Assembly (NCBI RefSeq): GCF_000417875.1
Contig: NW_006920878.1
Span: forward strand, 615,880-679,879
Origin: Pseudozyma flocculosa PF-1
Taxonomy: Eukaryota > Basidiomycota > Ustilaginomycetes > Ustilaginales > Ustilaginaceae
DNA length: 64,000 nt
Direction of reading: 5' to 3'
Shown here: positions 20,052 to 29,935 of the stretch, in pieces
Position numbering within the stretch: position 1 is the stretch's first letter
How the letters are laid out: each line of letters opens with the position of its first letter
Program-made: the position numbers and the translations under genes
Notes under the pieces: generated by a model
Databases searched by the model: none
Seen by the model: the letters and a program-made list of their open reading frames with translations, nothing else
Told to the model about the DNA's origin: nothing

Positions 20052-22545
20052 GGTGTCTGCACACCCTCTGTGCTCGTTCAACGGTGGACGACGAGATGGA
20101 GCATGGCGAGGTGCGATGGCAATCCTCGGACAAGCTAAGGTGCAGAGTAGTGGAGTGAGGGGTGAGCGTACAGCGCCGGAGCTCGAGAAGAACCAAGCAC
20201 AGCAAAGGCCGCCCACGGGCTCGCAAAAAATTGGCCGAGCAACGGACCGGCGGTAGCCCAGCAGGCGGGTCGTGCGCACGAAAGTCTCTCGGCCGGGAAA
20301 TCTCCGAATTGCCCCAGCGCCAAGCGAGCTGCGAGGGCTGGGGTCTGACGGCGGCCCACACCGGACCCCTAGCAGCAGCTGGCAGGCCTGCCGGTCATCA
20401 CCTGCCGCCTGCCCGCCTGACCTGCTTGCTGCCTCGGCCCCCGCTGCCGGCCGTTGGGGGTGGGATCCGGTGGCCCTGGCTGGCGTGGCCTCGCTGGCGG
20501 CCGGGCTGGCAAAGGGTCCTTGCCCGCACCCGGCCTGGCCTCGTCTCTGGCTCTTGCTTGGCCGACTGGCCGACTGGGCCCTGGCCTGCTTCTGGCCTCG
20601 GCCTCCGGGCCCACCGACGGACCTGGAATCAGAAGATCGAAGCACGCCGCCGCTTGCCAGNNNNNNNNNNNNNNNNNNNNNNNNNNNNNNNNNNNNNNNN
20701 NNNNNNNNNNNNNNNNNNNNNNNNNNNNNNNNNNNNNNNNNNNNNNNNNNNNNNNNNNNNNNNNNNNNNNNNNNNNNNNNNNNNNNNNNNNNNNNNNNNN
20801 NNNNNNNNNNNNNNNNNNNNNNNNNNNNNNNNNNNNNNNNNNNNNNNNNNNNNNNNNNNNNNNNNNNNNNNNNNNNNNNNNNNNCATCGGCCACCACCAC
20901 CTGCAGACGTCTTGCTGGTGGCCATCCTCGACCGCGCCATCGCTCGCCTTTCACCTGCCTCTGCTGGGCAGTACGGTGCCGATGCAGCCCTCTTCCTATC
21001 GGTCCTGTAGACAGGCGTATGGGAGCGAACAAGGCTTGCCAAATAGCCTGTCAAAGTGGCAGGCCGGCCAGCTGGTGCGGCACGATACGGTGACCTGCAG
21101 CCGCGAGCCCTCTGGCCTGCTCGTTCTTGGCGGCGGTGGCCATCGACGACGGACCGGTGGCTGCCGCGCTGTTGCCGCCGCGGAAGAGGGAGAAGAGAGG
21201 CCGGGGGGAGAGGTCGTGCTCGCTTTGGGATCGCGAGCGAGGCAGGCTGGGCATATGCAGGGCTACGTGAGGCCCTCCTACACGGCCTCCTCTGGCCCGC
21301 CTGCCCCCGAGAGGCCCACGCCCGGCCTGCTCCTCAGCCTGTCTGCCCTCCGCTGGCCCTGGCCCTGGCCCTGCCTGCTCTGCCCGCCTCTTGGCCCCCC
21401 CAACCCGACGCGCTCGGTCCCCCTCCGCTGCCTGCCTGACCTCCTCGCCTTCCTGCCTGCCTCGCCTCCTTCTGACGCAACACCCCCGCCCCATCCCTTC
21501 CCCACGGCCATAGCCACAACGACAACGACGACCACCACCACCACCACCAACACCATCCCGACCGTCCCTTCCGCTATCGGCCTAACTGCGACAATATCAC
21601 CTCGGAACTCGACCATACCTCACGCAAACGGTCGCACTTTGCTCTCTCGCTCAACGCCGCCCTCGTCGCGCACGCTTCACCGCACTCGACCCTCCATCAG
21701 ACCGCCGTCGGTGCCGCGCTGGCGGACCACATAGATTGCCGATCCGTCTCGCCGGTCGATCGCCTCCTGGCCTTTGGTTGTTGTTGTTGTGTGGTGAGCA
21801 AGCCCAGCCCGGCATCCCCTCGACTGCACCACTCACGCGCCCGACGCACTACCGACGCTGGCGGGCGGGCGGCCACCAGCCGGTCCGTGGTCGCTGCCGG
21901 GCACAGCTGACCCTTCGACCGTCTTCCTCCTCTTCCAACCCAACTCCAACCCCATCGCGATCTGTCCTGTTTGATGCTGCATGGACCGTCACTACGTCCG
22001 CTCTGATCCTGCATACCGCACTTCGCCGCCAACGCGCAACGGCAATATTCTCAATTCGCCCGCCCGCGCTGCCTGGCTGGCCATCGGCCTATTTTTCCCG
22101 CCGGCGCTTTTGACTGCTTGCCGCGCCCCGCTTCCACCCGCCCGCGACCCTTGGCTCGCCGCATCTTCTCAACCTCCATCAAACACTCTCCTTTTTTTTC
22201 CAATCAACCCCATCACACGCCCCTCACGAACCCGCAGACGACTCCCCCTTGACGACCATCGACTCAGTTTTGCTTGCCCGCACGCCAAGCCTCACCCACC
22301 AGCCTCCTCTGCGACTCTTTCAGCCCATTCGCCGCCGTCCAGCGCCTCCGGCAGCCCATCCTCGCGCGCGACGTCAAGGAGCCATCCACGCCTGCCGCGG
22401 CATCTCCCGTCGCCCGCTGCATCTCTCTATGCATCCCCGATCGGTCCCGCCTTGATCTCGCCCATCTCGAATCGTTGATCCAGCTCCATAGGGGGACCGG
22501 GATCAAACGACTCGGTCGGAGCCAGCCTTCCCGCTCCGTAGAACC
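20052..22545. promoter_or_regulatory. 2.5-kb divergent intergenic region between the PPR and GATA-finger genes, with a gap
   Basis: Contains a 224-N gap (20661-20884), with GGCCTGCC/TGGCCTGG-rich sequence at about 20375-20640 and again at about 21280-21460. A CCA/ACA run lies at about 21510-21555. The last 400 nt before the GATA-finger ATG are C-rich with few purines, like other 5' leaders here. Open frames in this segment are proline/arginine-rich and unsupported. Confidence 0.5.
20661..20884. other. assembly gap (224 N)
   Basis: Run of 224 N within a low-complexity GGCCTG-rich intergenic segment, so the break is probably due to repeats or extreme GC. Confidence 0.99.
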
Positions 22546-25500
22546 ATGAGCATCGCTCCCGTGTCAGCCCCTACGTCTGACACGCCCGAGCAAGCCAAAC
22601 CCGCCAACGCCAATGCCACAGCCACCGCCCCGGCATCCAACGCCAGCACCGCCAACCCTCCCTCACATCCATCCGATGCGGCCGCAAAGTCGCTGCAGAA
22701 CAGCCCTGTCCCAACTGCCAGCGCTGCATCGACACTGAGCGAAGGCAAGGCAACCGCCGGCGCAGTTCCCGCTCAGCCGGCCCAGGGCCAGGCCGCTGCC
22801 GCTGCCGCCGCCACCAGGATCTCGGCTCCATCCGCCGAGCCGCCTTCGATAACGACGCCGGCCACCGAAGCGACACCGCCTCGGAACAGCGTTCAAGGCT
22901 CGCCAACTGGAGCCTCCGTGCAGCAGAGCTCGGACACGGTCCCCGCTGGCGTTCCGGCATCCTTGGCCGCATCGCTGCCGCTGGCTTCGGCTCCAGCTCC
23001 TGCTCCAGCTCCGGCAGCTACTAAGAAGGATGGAAGCGCATCGCAGGGTCCTGCTGGTGCCCCCTCTACCACGTCTGGCTCGACCCCCAAGGCCACCCCT
23101 GCAAAGGCCCGCGCGCCGCGCCAGCCAGGCAAGCAGAAGCGAAGGATCAACCAGGCCGGCTCAAAGGGTGCCGATCTCGCACCGCCTGGTCCTAGCACGG
23201 TCGGAGGCACCATCGGCGCCGTTCCGGATCATGCAGTGCCCGCCCTGCTTGGCGCAGGCGGAGGAGGCCGCAAGGTGCTGCCAGACCATGTCATGCCCTT
23301 TGTGTTGCCCTCGTCGACGGTGCGGCCAGACTACACTCTCCTCAACACGGCGACGCCCGAGGAGAGGGAAGCTTTCCTCAAAAAGGCCAAGCTCAACAAC
23401 GGCTCCGGAGCCGGCATCGCCCCGAATCTCCCCCTCGCATCGACCCCAGGTGCAGCGGCCGACCCCTTTGCCGCTAGAGACTCGTCCATGACCCCCGGCC
23501 GTTCGGTCTCGCGGCAGATCAAGCAGCCCAGCGTCGAGATGAGCGACTCGTCCGACTCGGACACCTTTAGCTCAATCTCGGACAGCGACGAGGACGAGGA
23601 GGAGAGGCTGCAGAGGCGCGAAGAGCGGAAGCGGAAGCGCGAGCCCGCCAACGTCGGGGACAGCCTCGTCCTCCTCCAGTCGCTGCGTCAGTCGCGCCTC
23701 TCGCACCTCTCCTCGCTGCTGCCGCCCTTCAGCCAGAAGATGCGCTCCGGCACGATCTACCCAAACGTACTGCCCCTCAGCCTCCTCCATGGTCTCAACC
23801 CGCGCGAGCCGCACGTCTTGATCCAGCTCGGGCGCGCCGACATCCAGGTCGGTCCCCACGTCTTCGTCAAGACCAAGTTCTGGGAGGTGCGGCCCGACGT
23901 TGAGCTGCCCAACCTTGGCCCGCCCCACGTCGAGAGTTACACCGGGCCCTATGGCGAGACCAAGCGGACCACTGTCACGAGCTGCGTTCCCAAGCTCGAA
24001 GCCAAGCCAGAGCGAGTCGCGTTGCCGCTCGAAGCGAAAGCGCCCTCCAGCTCGCCTGTCAAGGCAGGCAAGGCTTCTGCAGCCTCCCAAGCGACGAACA
24101 GGATCGGCGCCGGTGCCTCCAGCGACCAGCGACCGTCACCAACTTCAACGGCCAGAACCACCGATGCCAAGTCAACACCCGCCGCCGCAGCAGCAACACC
24201 AAAAGCAGCCGTAACGGCGGGACCTGCTGCCTCGAACGGAACCTCTTCGCCATTCGTCATCGCACCCACACCAACTTCTATGTTGACCAAAGCGAGCTCG
24301 GTGCCCGTGCCTGCAACTTCGCCGGCTCCTGCATCCGCGCCTGCGCAAGCTCCACCGGCGACTGCGAAGCCTCTTGCAACGAATGCGCCTCAGCAGTCGG
24401 TCAAACCCCCTCTCGCTACTGCTGCTGGCGCATCGACACCCAAGCAGCCCGCAGTGAAATTGGCGGTGCCGGCTGCTGCCCCGCCGAGCCCCGTCAAGCC
24501 GGCGACTTCGACGGCGGCGCCTGGTTCCGCCACTGGTGCGGCTGTCAACTCAGCCACGATCGCAAAACCCGTCGCAGCGCCCGTGTCGACCCCTGCGATG
24601 GGTGCAATCGCCGGCGCGCCCACGGCGTCCTCGGCGATTGGACCTCGGCCAGTGCAACCGGCGACAGTGCGCCCGGCCGGAGCCCCTCCTGCGACATCAG
24701 CGTCGGTGCCAGCCTCTTCGTCTGTCAAGCCGGCTGCTACAGCCCAGAACACGCCAGCGACTGCTCCGGTCGGGGCAGCGGCAACACCACCCAAGACTGC
24801 GAGCCAGATCCCGACCGCGACGGTGACGACATCGGCGTCCGTTGCCGGACAGACGACGACGGTTTCACAGCACGTCCAGTTCGCGCCCGCTCGGTTGTCG
24901 CCCATCTCGCAGCCATCAACGCAGCAGGCTGCTCAACGGCCCAGCCAGCCAGCGACGTCACAAGCCGCAGCATCGGCCGCACCATCGCCGGTTGCGACCA
25001 ACAAGGCCAGCGGCGGCAGTAGCGCGCCAGGCCCTGCTCCGGCTCCGTCTGTGGCGAAAGTGGCTCCGGCACCTTTGGCCGGCCGACTCGTCCAACCTCC
25101 CGCCGCCACGACTCCTGGCGGCAAGCCTCCCACGGCGACAACGACGTTTGCACCCATAACCGGACCTTCTAGGCCGACGCCGGGCGCCACGGCAGGTCCC
25201 AGGCCCTTGCAGCCCACCACGGCACAAGCGAGGCCTCCGGCGTCCGGAGCGCAGCCAGCCATCGACGCCGTGCTTGTTTCGCGTGTCAATGCGACGGCAG
25301 CACTCAACCCTGAGCTGCAGCAGCTCTTGCACGTGGCCGCGTCGGGCAAAGCGAACCCTGAGCAGCTCAAGTCGCTTGGTGTGTGGATCCAGGCCATCAC
25401 TGCCCAGCTGCGCGAGGACGAAGCGCGCGCCGCGGCTTCTTCGTCGTCGTCGAACGCGGTAGCCGCCGGCAAGCAGGCTGATGGCGGCGCGGGGGCCGCC

Positions 25501-27708
25501 GCCGCAAAGGGCAAGGGCAAGGGCAAGGGCAAGGACGGCCCTCCCTCGGCCTCCGAATCCGCTGCCGGCGCTGCCAACGCACAGGCGACCGACAGGCCCA
25601 AGAAGGCCAAGAAGCCCAAGCCGGATCCCGAGGAGCTGTCGTCGATCAAAGCAGCCAAGAAGGCGGCCAAGGCCGAGGAGAGGGAGGCCAAGAAGAAGGC
25701 GGCCGCCGCTGCCAAGGCCGAAGCCAGGGCCGCCGCCGCTGCCCAGAAGCAGCAACAGCAGCTGCTGTTGCAACAGCAGCAGGAGCAGCAGCAGCGGGAG
25801 GAGCACCAGGCCAAGCTGCGGCAGCTGCCTCCCGGCTGGCCCACCGACGGTCCGCCTCGCCCGCCGATCATTGTGGTCGAGTTCCGCGAGAATCCGAGCA
25901 TGCGGTTCGTGCTTCCGCTGTGGAAGTGCGTCGTGGAGCGCCGGGAGGGCCTCGACCCGGCTTCGATGCCCAAGGTCAAGCGGGAGCGCGGCTTCTTTGA
26001 CGACTTTATCGAGGACGACGACGACGACGACAGCAGCAATCCGGACGTCAAGGGCATCGAGCCGGAGCTCAAGCTGAGCTTCTTTGTCCCCTCGGTCGGG
26101 TCCGACGCTGCCGGGCTGAGCGGCACCAACGAGCTCGAGGAGATTGAGGCCGCCAGGCGAAGGGCCGAAGCCGAGATGACGGCGCAGCAGATGGGCGGTA
26201 GGGCCGGCAGCATCGAGGGACTCGCAACGCCGGAGCGCGCAACGGGCGGCACCAACGGGACTGCCAACGCCGCCGCCACTGCTACGAAAGGCGGCGCTGC
26301 GGCATCGACCCCGGCGCCGGGGGCCAAGAAGCTGTCAAAGAAGGCGCAGAAGAAGCTCGACGACGAGATCAAGGCGCGCGCCCGCGCCGAGGCCGAGGCG
26401 GCCGAGCAGGAGAAGAGGCACGAGCAGTTCCCAGCCACGTGGAGCATCTCGGGCGGCGTCACCGAGAGCATGTGGGAGGCGTTTGGCAGGGTGCCCGGAG
26501 CCATCACCAACGCCGTGGTCCGCCCCGTCAAGGCCGAGCCCGAGATTGAGCTGGCGCCGGACGTGGCCGAGTTCCTGGTGCCGGAGATCAAGTACCACCT
26601 GCTCGACCAGCCGGAGGAGGAGATCAAGATCCACAAGGAGACGGCCGACTCGTTTGTCGACCTCTACAGCCAGCTGCCCGACCGGCGCTTTGTCATGCCG
26701 TGCATCCCGCCGATGCACATTCCCTTTGGTCTCGAGGACCACCTCTCGGACAGGTTCGCCATCCGGCCGCAATTGGTGGCGGCACGGCCCGTGGCCAAGC
26801 GCAAGGCGGGTGTCCAGAGCGGCGACCTCGACATGATCTTCACCTTTGGCGGCATCGGCGGCGGCGCTGCGGGCGCAGCCGGGCCGGGCGCGATGGGCGC
26901 GATGGGCGGGATCGCGCCTGGCGGCGACGATGTGACCGCCGGCGTCAAGTCCGAAGAGCCGGAGCCGACGCCGAGCAAGCCGCCCAAGCGGAAGCGGCAC
27001 GTCGCCACCCACAACCCCGACGGCTCGATCAAGAGCTGCGGTGCGTGCGGCAAGACCAAGACGCCGATGTGGCGCCGAGGGCCCAAAGGACCGAGCCAGC
27101 TGTGCAACGCGTGCGGCGCGCGGTGGAAGGCGGGCAGGCTGGTGGTGCCAGAGGTAGCGCCCCCGCCCATCATCGAGGCCGACGGCGACAAGGCCAAGGA
27201 CGACAAGGACAAGGACAAGGACCGGGACAAGACCAAGGCGAAGACCAAGGGGCACGGCAGCCAGGGCGACAATGGAGCCGGCGGCGCGGCTGCAGGCGAT
27301 GGCAATGGCGCTCCGCTTGCGGCTGGCCACGGCGCCATGAGCGGGGCCGTCTTTATCCCGATGGGCTCGTCGGCGGCGTCCATGTCGATGCCGGCGACGA
27401 CGTTTGCGCCCGTCACGGGGATCGACATGACGCGGGCGCCGTTTGTCTCGCAAGCGCTGACATCGCCCTTGAGCTCGGCGGCGTACTCGCACTCGCTGCT
27501 GTCGATGGATGGTGGGCCGATGCATCTCGACGGCGGCGGCGGCGGCTTTGGCTCGGGTCTGGGCATGGGCGTCGGCGGCCTCTCTGGGCCCTCTGCGCCC
27601 GGACCAAGTCCCTTCATCCGATCGCCCAACCCCTTCCCGGGTCAGGAGATGATGCCTGCCTCGGTGGATCCGTCCGTGCTCTTTGGCGGGAGCAGCGGTG
27701 GCATCTGA
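22546..27708 (+). CDS. very large GATA-type zinc finger protein
   Basis: One exon, 1720 residues. The only recognised domain is a C-terminal GATA finger, C1498-x2-C1501-x18-C1520-x2-C1523 (CGACGKTKTPMWRRGPKGPS, then QLCNACGARWKAG), preceded by basic KPPKRKRH, so DNA binding in the nucleus is likely. The rest is mainly Ala/Pro/Ser/Thr-rich disorder (about residues 1-230 and 480-940), a Lys/Ala/Gln helix at about 1010-1090 and acidic runs. Four islands look folded and unlike disorder: about 250-280 (LPSSTVRPDYTLLNTATPEE), about 400-470 (RSGTIYPNVLPLSLLHGLNP), about 1100-1140 (PPIIVVEFRENPSMRFVLPL) and about 1290-1420 (FPATWSISGGVTESMWEAFG and LVPEIKYHLLDQPEEE). These islands suggest a chromatin- or coactivator-complex subunit more than a classic short GATA factor; that is inference. 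No Snf5 or SWIRM domain was recognised. Confidence 0.85.
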   Translation: MSIAPVSAPTSDTPEQAKPANANATATAPASNASTANPPSHPSDAAAKSLQNSPVPTASAASTLSEGKATAGAVPAQPAQGQAAAAAAATRISAPSAEPPSITTPATEATPPRNSVQGSPTGASVQQSSDTVPAGVPASLAASLPLASAPAPAPAPAATKKDGSASQGPAGAPSTTSGSTPKATPAKARAPRQPGKQKRRINQAGSKGADLAPPGPSTVGGTIGAVPDHAVPALLGAGGGGRKVLPDHVMPFVLPSSTVRPDYTLLNTATPEEREAFLKKAKLNNGSGAGIAPNLPLASTPGAAADPFAARDSSMTPGRSVSRQIKQPSVEMSDSSDSDTFSSISDSDEDEEERLQRREERKRKREPANVGDSLVLLQSLRQSRLSHLSSLLPPFSQKMRSGTIYPNVLPLSLLHGLNPREPHVLIQLGRADIQVGPHVFVKTKFWEVRPDVELPNLGPPHVESYTGPYGETKRTTVTSCVPKLEAKPERVALPLEAKAPSSSPVKAGKASAASQATNRIGAGASSDQRPSPTSTARTTDAKSTPAAAAATPKAAVTAGPAASNGTSSPFVIAPTPTSMLTKASSVPVPATSPAPASAPAQAPPATAKPLATNAPQQSVKPPLATAAGASTPKQPAVKLAVPAAAPPSPVKPATSTAAPGSATGAAVNSATIAKPVAAPVSTPAMGAIAGAPTASSAIGPRPVQPATVRPAGAPPATSASVPASSSVKPAATAQNTPATAPVGAAATPPKTASQIPTATVTTSASVAGQTTTVSQHVQFAPARLSPISQPSTQQAAQRPSQPATSQAAASAAPSPVATNKASGGSSAPGPAPAPSVAKVAPAPLAGRLVQPPAATTPGGKPPTATTTFAPITGPSRPTPGATAGPRPLQPTTAQARPPASGAQPAIDAVLVSRVNATAALNPELQQLLHVAASGKANPEQLKSLGVWIQAITAQLREDEARAAASSSSSNAVAAGKQADGGAGAAAAKGKGKGKGKDGPPSASESAAGAANAQATDRPKKAKKPKPDPEELSSIKAAKKAAKAEEREAKKKAAAAAKAEARAAAAAQKQQQQLLLQQQQEQQQREEHQAKLRQLPPGWPTDGPPRPPIIVVEFRENPSMRFVLPLWKCVVERREGLDPASMPKVKRERGFFDDFIEDDDDDDSSNPDVKGIEPELKLSFFVPSVGSDAAGLSGTNELEEIEAARRRAEAEMTAQQMGGRAGSIEGLATPERATGGTNGTANAAATATKGGAAASTPAPGAKKLSKKAQKKLDDEIKARARAEAEAAEQEKRHEQFPATWSISGGVTESMWEAFGRVPGAITNAVVRPVKAEPEIELAPDVAEFLVPEIKYHLLDQPEEEIKIHKETADSFVDLYSQLPDRRFVMPCIPPMHIPFGLEDHLSDRFAIRPQLVAARPVAKRKAGVQSGDLDMIFTFGGIGGGAAGAAGPGAMGAMGGIAPGGDDVTAGVKSEEPEPTPSKPPKRKRHVATHNPDGSIKSCGACGKTKTPMWRRGPKGPSQLCNACGARWKAGRLVVPEVAPPPIIEADGDKAKDDKDKDKDRDKTKAKTKGHGSQGDNGAGGAAAGDGNGAPLAAGHGAMSGAVFIPMGSSAASMSMPATTFAPVTGIDMTRAPFVSQALTSPLSSAAYSHSLLSMDGGPMHLDGGGGGFGSGLGMGVGGLSGPSAPGPSPFIRSPNPFPGQEMMPASVDPSVLFGGSSGGI

Positions 27709-29935
27709 GCGCTAGCGGGTGGGGGTACGCTGGTGTCCACGACGACGAGGAACGACGAGAGGCGATTGCTGTAACACTACCACACACCCGGGCCGACCGC
27801 GAGGACGAAGGAAGGCTGGGAGGAGGAGGAGGGGGAGGCGCACGACAGACGAGAGAGCGCGACAGACCGGCCCCAAGGGATGATACAAGAAATCGCCAGT
27901 GCCTAGCCACTAGAGCCGTACACGGATGGGCTGTGGTGTGGTGTTGCGGCGGCGAAGGTTGACAAAGGATCTGACCGGGTCGATGATGAGCTCGCACCCA
28001 CGAGGGCTGCTCGAAGGAAAGAAGCAAGCAAGTAGGCGGCAGCGGATCGTCGGACCCCAGACGCGCTCAGCCAATCCCCGAAGAATGCAGTGTGCCGCCC
28101 GCCCGTCCGTCTGCCGCTCGGAATCGGCTTCGTTCGCAGCGCAGCGTGGAGTCGGCAGCGCGGGTACGGGTACGGGTACCTGGCTTGCGAGCAACGAAGG
28201 CGGCGCCCTGTGGATGTCCAAGTCGCGCCGAGTGGGAATGTATGGACGCCTCACGCGTGCACATGTCTGGCGATACTGTGCGGCACCTCGTCTTCGGCAG
28301 CCGTTGAGATGGGCAGAAGCCAGGCCAGGCAGGGTCAGACGAGGCAGGCAGGGGGGAGACGAGATGCCGACGGATGTCCGAGCACGGCAAGGCCTGGCAG
28401 GGCGGTGCAGAAGAGACCGACCGAGCTCGAGTCGTCGGATTGCCCTGTGATGCATGGCCCCTCTCCCGTCCAGGAGGCAACGCAGAGAGAGAGAGGGAAA
28501 GAGCCCGAACGGGTGGAGAGTACGCGTGTGAGCGCAGCCAACGAGGGTCGCGGTCGAAGCGAGGCCGAAGGATTTCGCCGTCGGGACTGCGGCGTCGTTT
28601 GCTCTCGAGCTGCCTGGCCTGGTCAAGCCGGCCTGCCTTCCGTAACCAGACACAGGGAAGGAGGAGGAACGCCTCAGACAAAGATCAGAAGAAAGGCCAA
28701 CGTACGTCGGCCGGCATCGTCGAGATCGTGGTTGGAGGGGGTCGGGTCGCACACCGAGACCCAAACCGGCATCGCCGAGCAGATCAGAGCGACGGCGGTG
28801 CGAGGTGGCGAGAGAGGGCCCGAGCTGACCTCGGGCGACGCCACCTGCCACGGTGCGCCAGGTCGCGGATACTGCTGGTGGTGCTAGGTGCGTATGTACG
28901 TGCTCGCCGGGGCATGTGGTAGGATCGGTCGACGACGCCGAGGCGACAAGCTCAGCCACCCAACCCAGCTTCGAGGGCCGTCGCCGATCGACAGGAGGGT
29001 CAGGACGGCAGGCGGCAGGCGACGGGCGGCGGGCGGCTGAAGACGCCGAGCGACCGAGCCAGGCGCTTCGTTGGCGTGCGCGCGGCGGCCCTCTTGGCTT
29101 GGGGCGTTGCACCCGGCCTGGCCTGCCTCGGCCAGACACAGAGGCACGCCCGCCAGCTTGCTTGCTTGCTTCTTCTCTGACCCCGGTACGCCGGCTGCAG
29201 GCGCATGGTGAGGCAGGGCAGGTCGAAGTGTCGCTGCGCCTCGCCTCGCCTCGCCTTGCCCTGCCCTGGCCTAGCCTGCCCTCTGGCCGCCAAGCCGGAC
29301 GGGGACGACCCCTCTTTTTTTCCTCGGCCCCCTCGAGGTCAGCTTGCCAGCTCGTGCGCCTGCGCCTGCGCCTGCCCGCCAGGTCAGAGGGCAGCCCAGG
29401 CAGGACTCCTAGGTCCGCCTGCCAAGCGCGAGGGGACGCTCGCCTGCTTGCTGGCCCGCAGCCCCCCACCAACGTAACCCACCCAACCCGGGCGTCCGCC
29501 GCCACTTACCCAACCATCGCCCCGTCGTTTGACCATCACCACCACCACCCACCCACTCTCACCATCAACCACCAACGACCACCCTCCGACCCCTTCCGAC
29601 CAACCACCTTCCTTCTCCATCTTCGTGCTGGGATAGAGTCGGGTCCATCGACGACGGCCCTCTGGACTCACGCAGACGACTCCGACACGCTCGTCTCTCG
29701 GCTTCCCCTGGTTCCGTCGACTGCCTTTTCTTGACCACACCGTCTCGCTCGCTCAACCTCTAGGTGAGTAGCTGCTGCCTCGTCTCTCGCTTCTCGTCAA
29801 GACCAGCAGCGCTCGTCTCGTCGACGACCTCGGCCCATTGGGACGGACGGACCTGGCTGACTTGTTGCGCGACCCCCTTTCTACCTGCAACCACTGCCCC
29901 ACAGACGAGGAACACTCCGGACCGCATCGCCCGCC
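27709..29935. promoter_or_regulatory. 2.2-kb intergenic region, promoter of the heparinase-like gene
   Basis: Follows the GATA-finger gene and precedes a co-oriented gene. It is rich in CCAGGC/GGCAGG units at about 28310-28400 and about 29085-29480. A GTGAGT at 29764 and a CCCCACAG ending at 29904 could delimit a 5' UTR intron of the heparinase-like gene. Long minus-strand open frames here are Arg-rich and unsupported. Confidence 0.45.

Noticed and set aside
27910..29505. 531-codon minus-strand frame in the GATA-heparinase spacer
   Set aside because: Arg/Ala/Ser/Pro-rich with no recognisable motif, in a CCAGGC-rich repeat-like segment; explained by scarcity of stops in GC-rich DNA.
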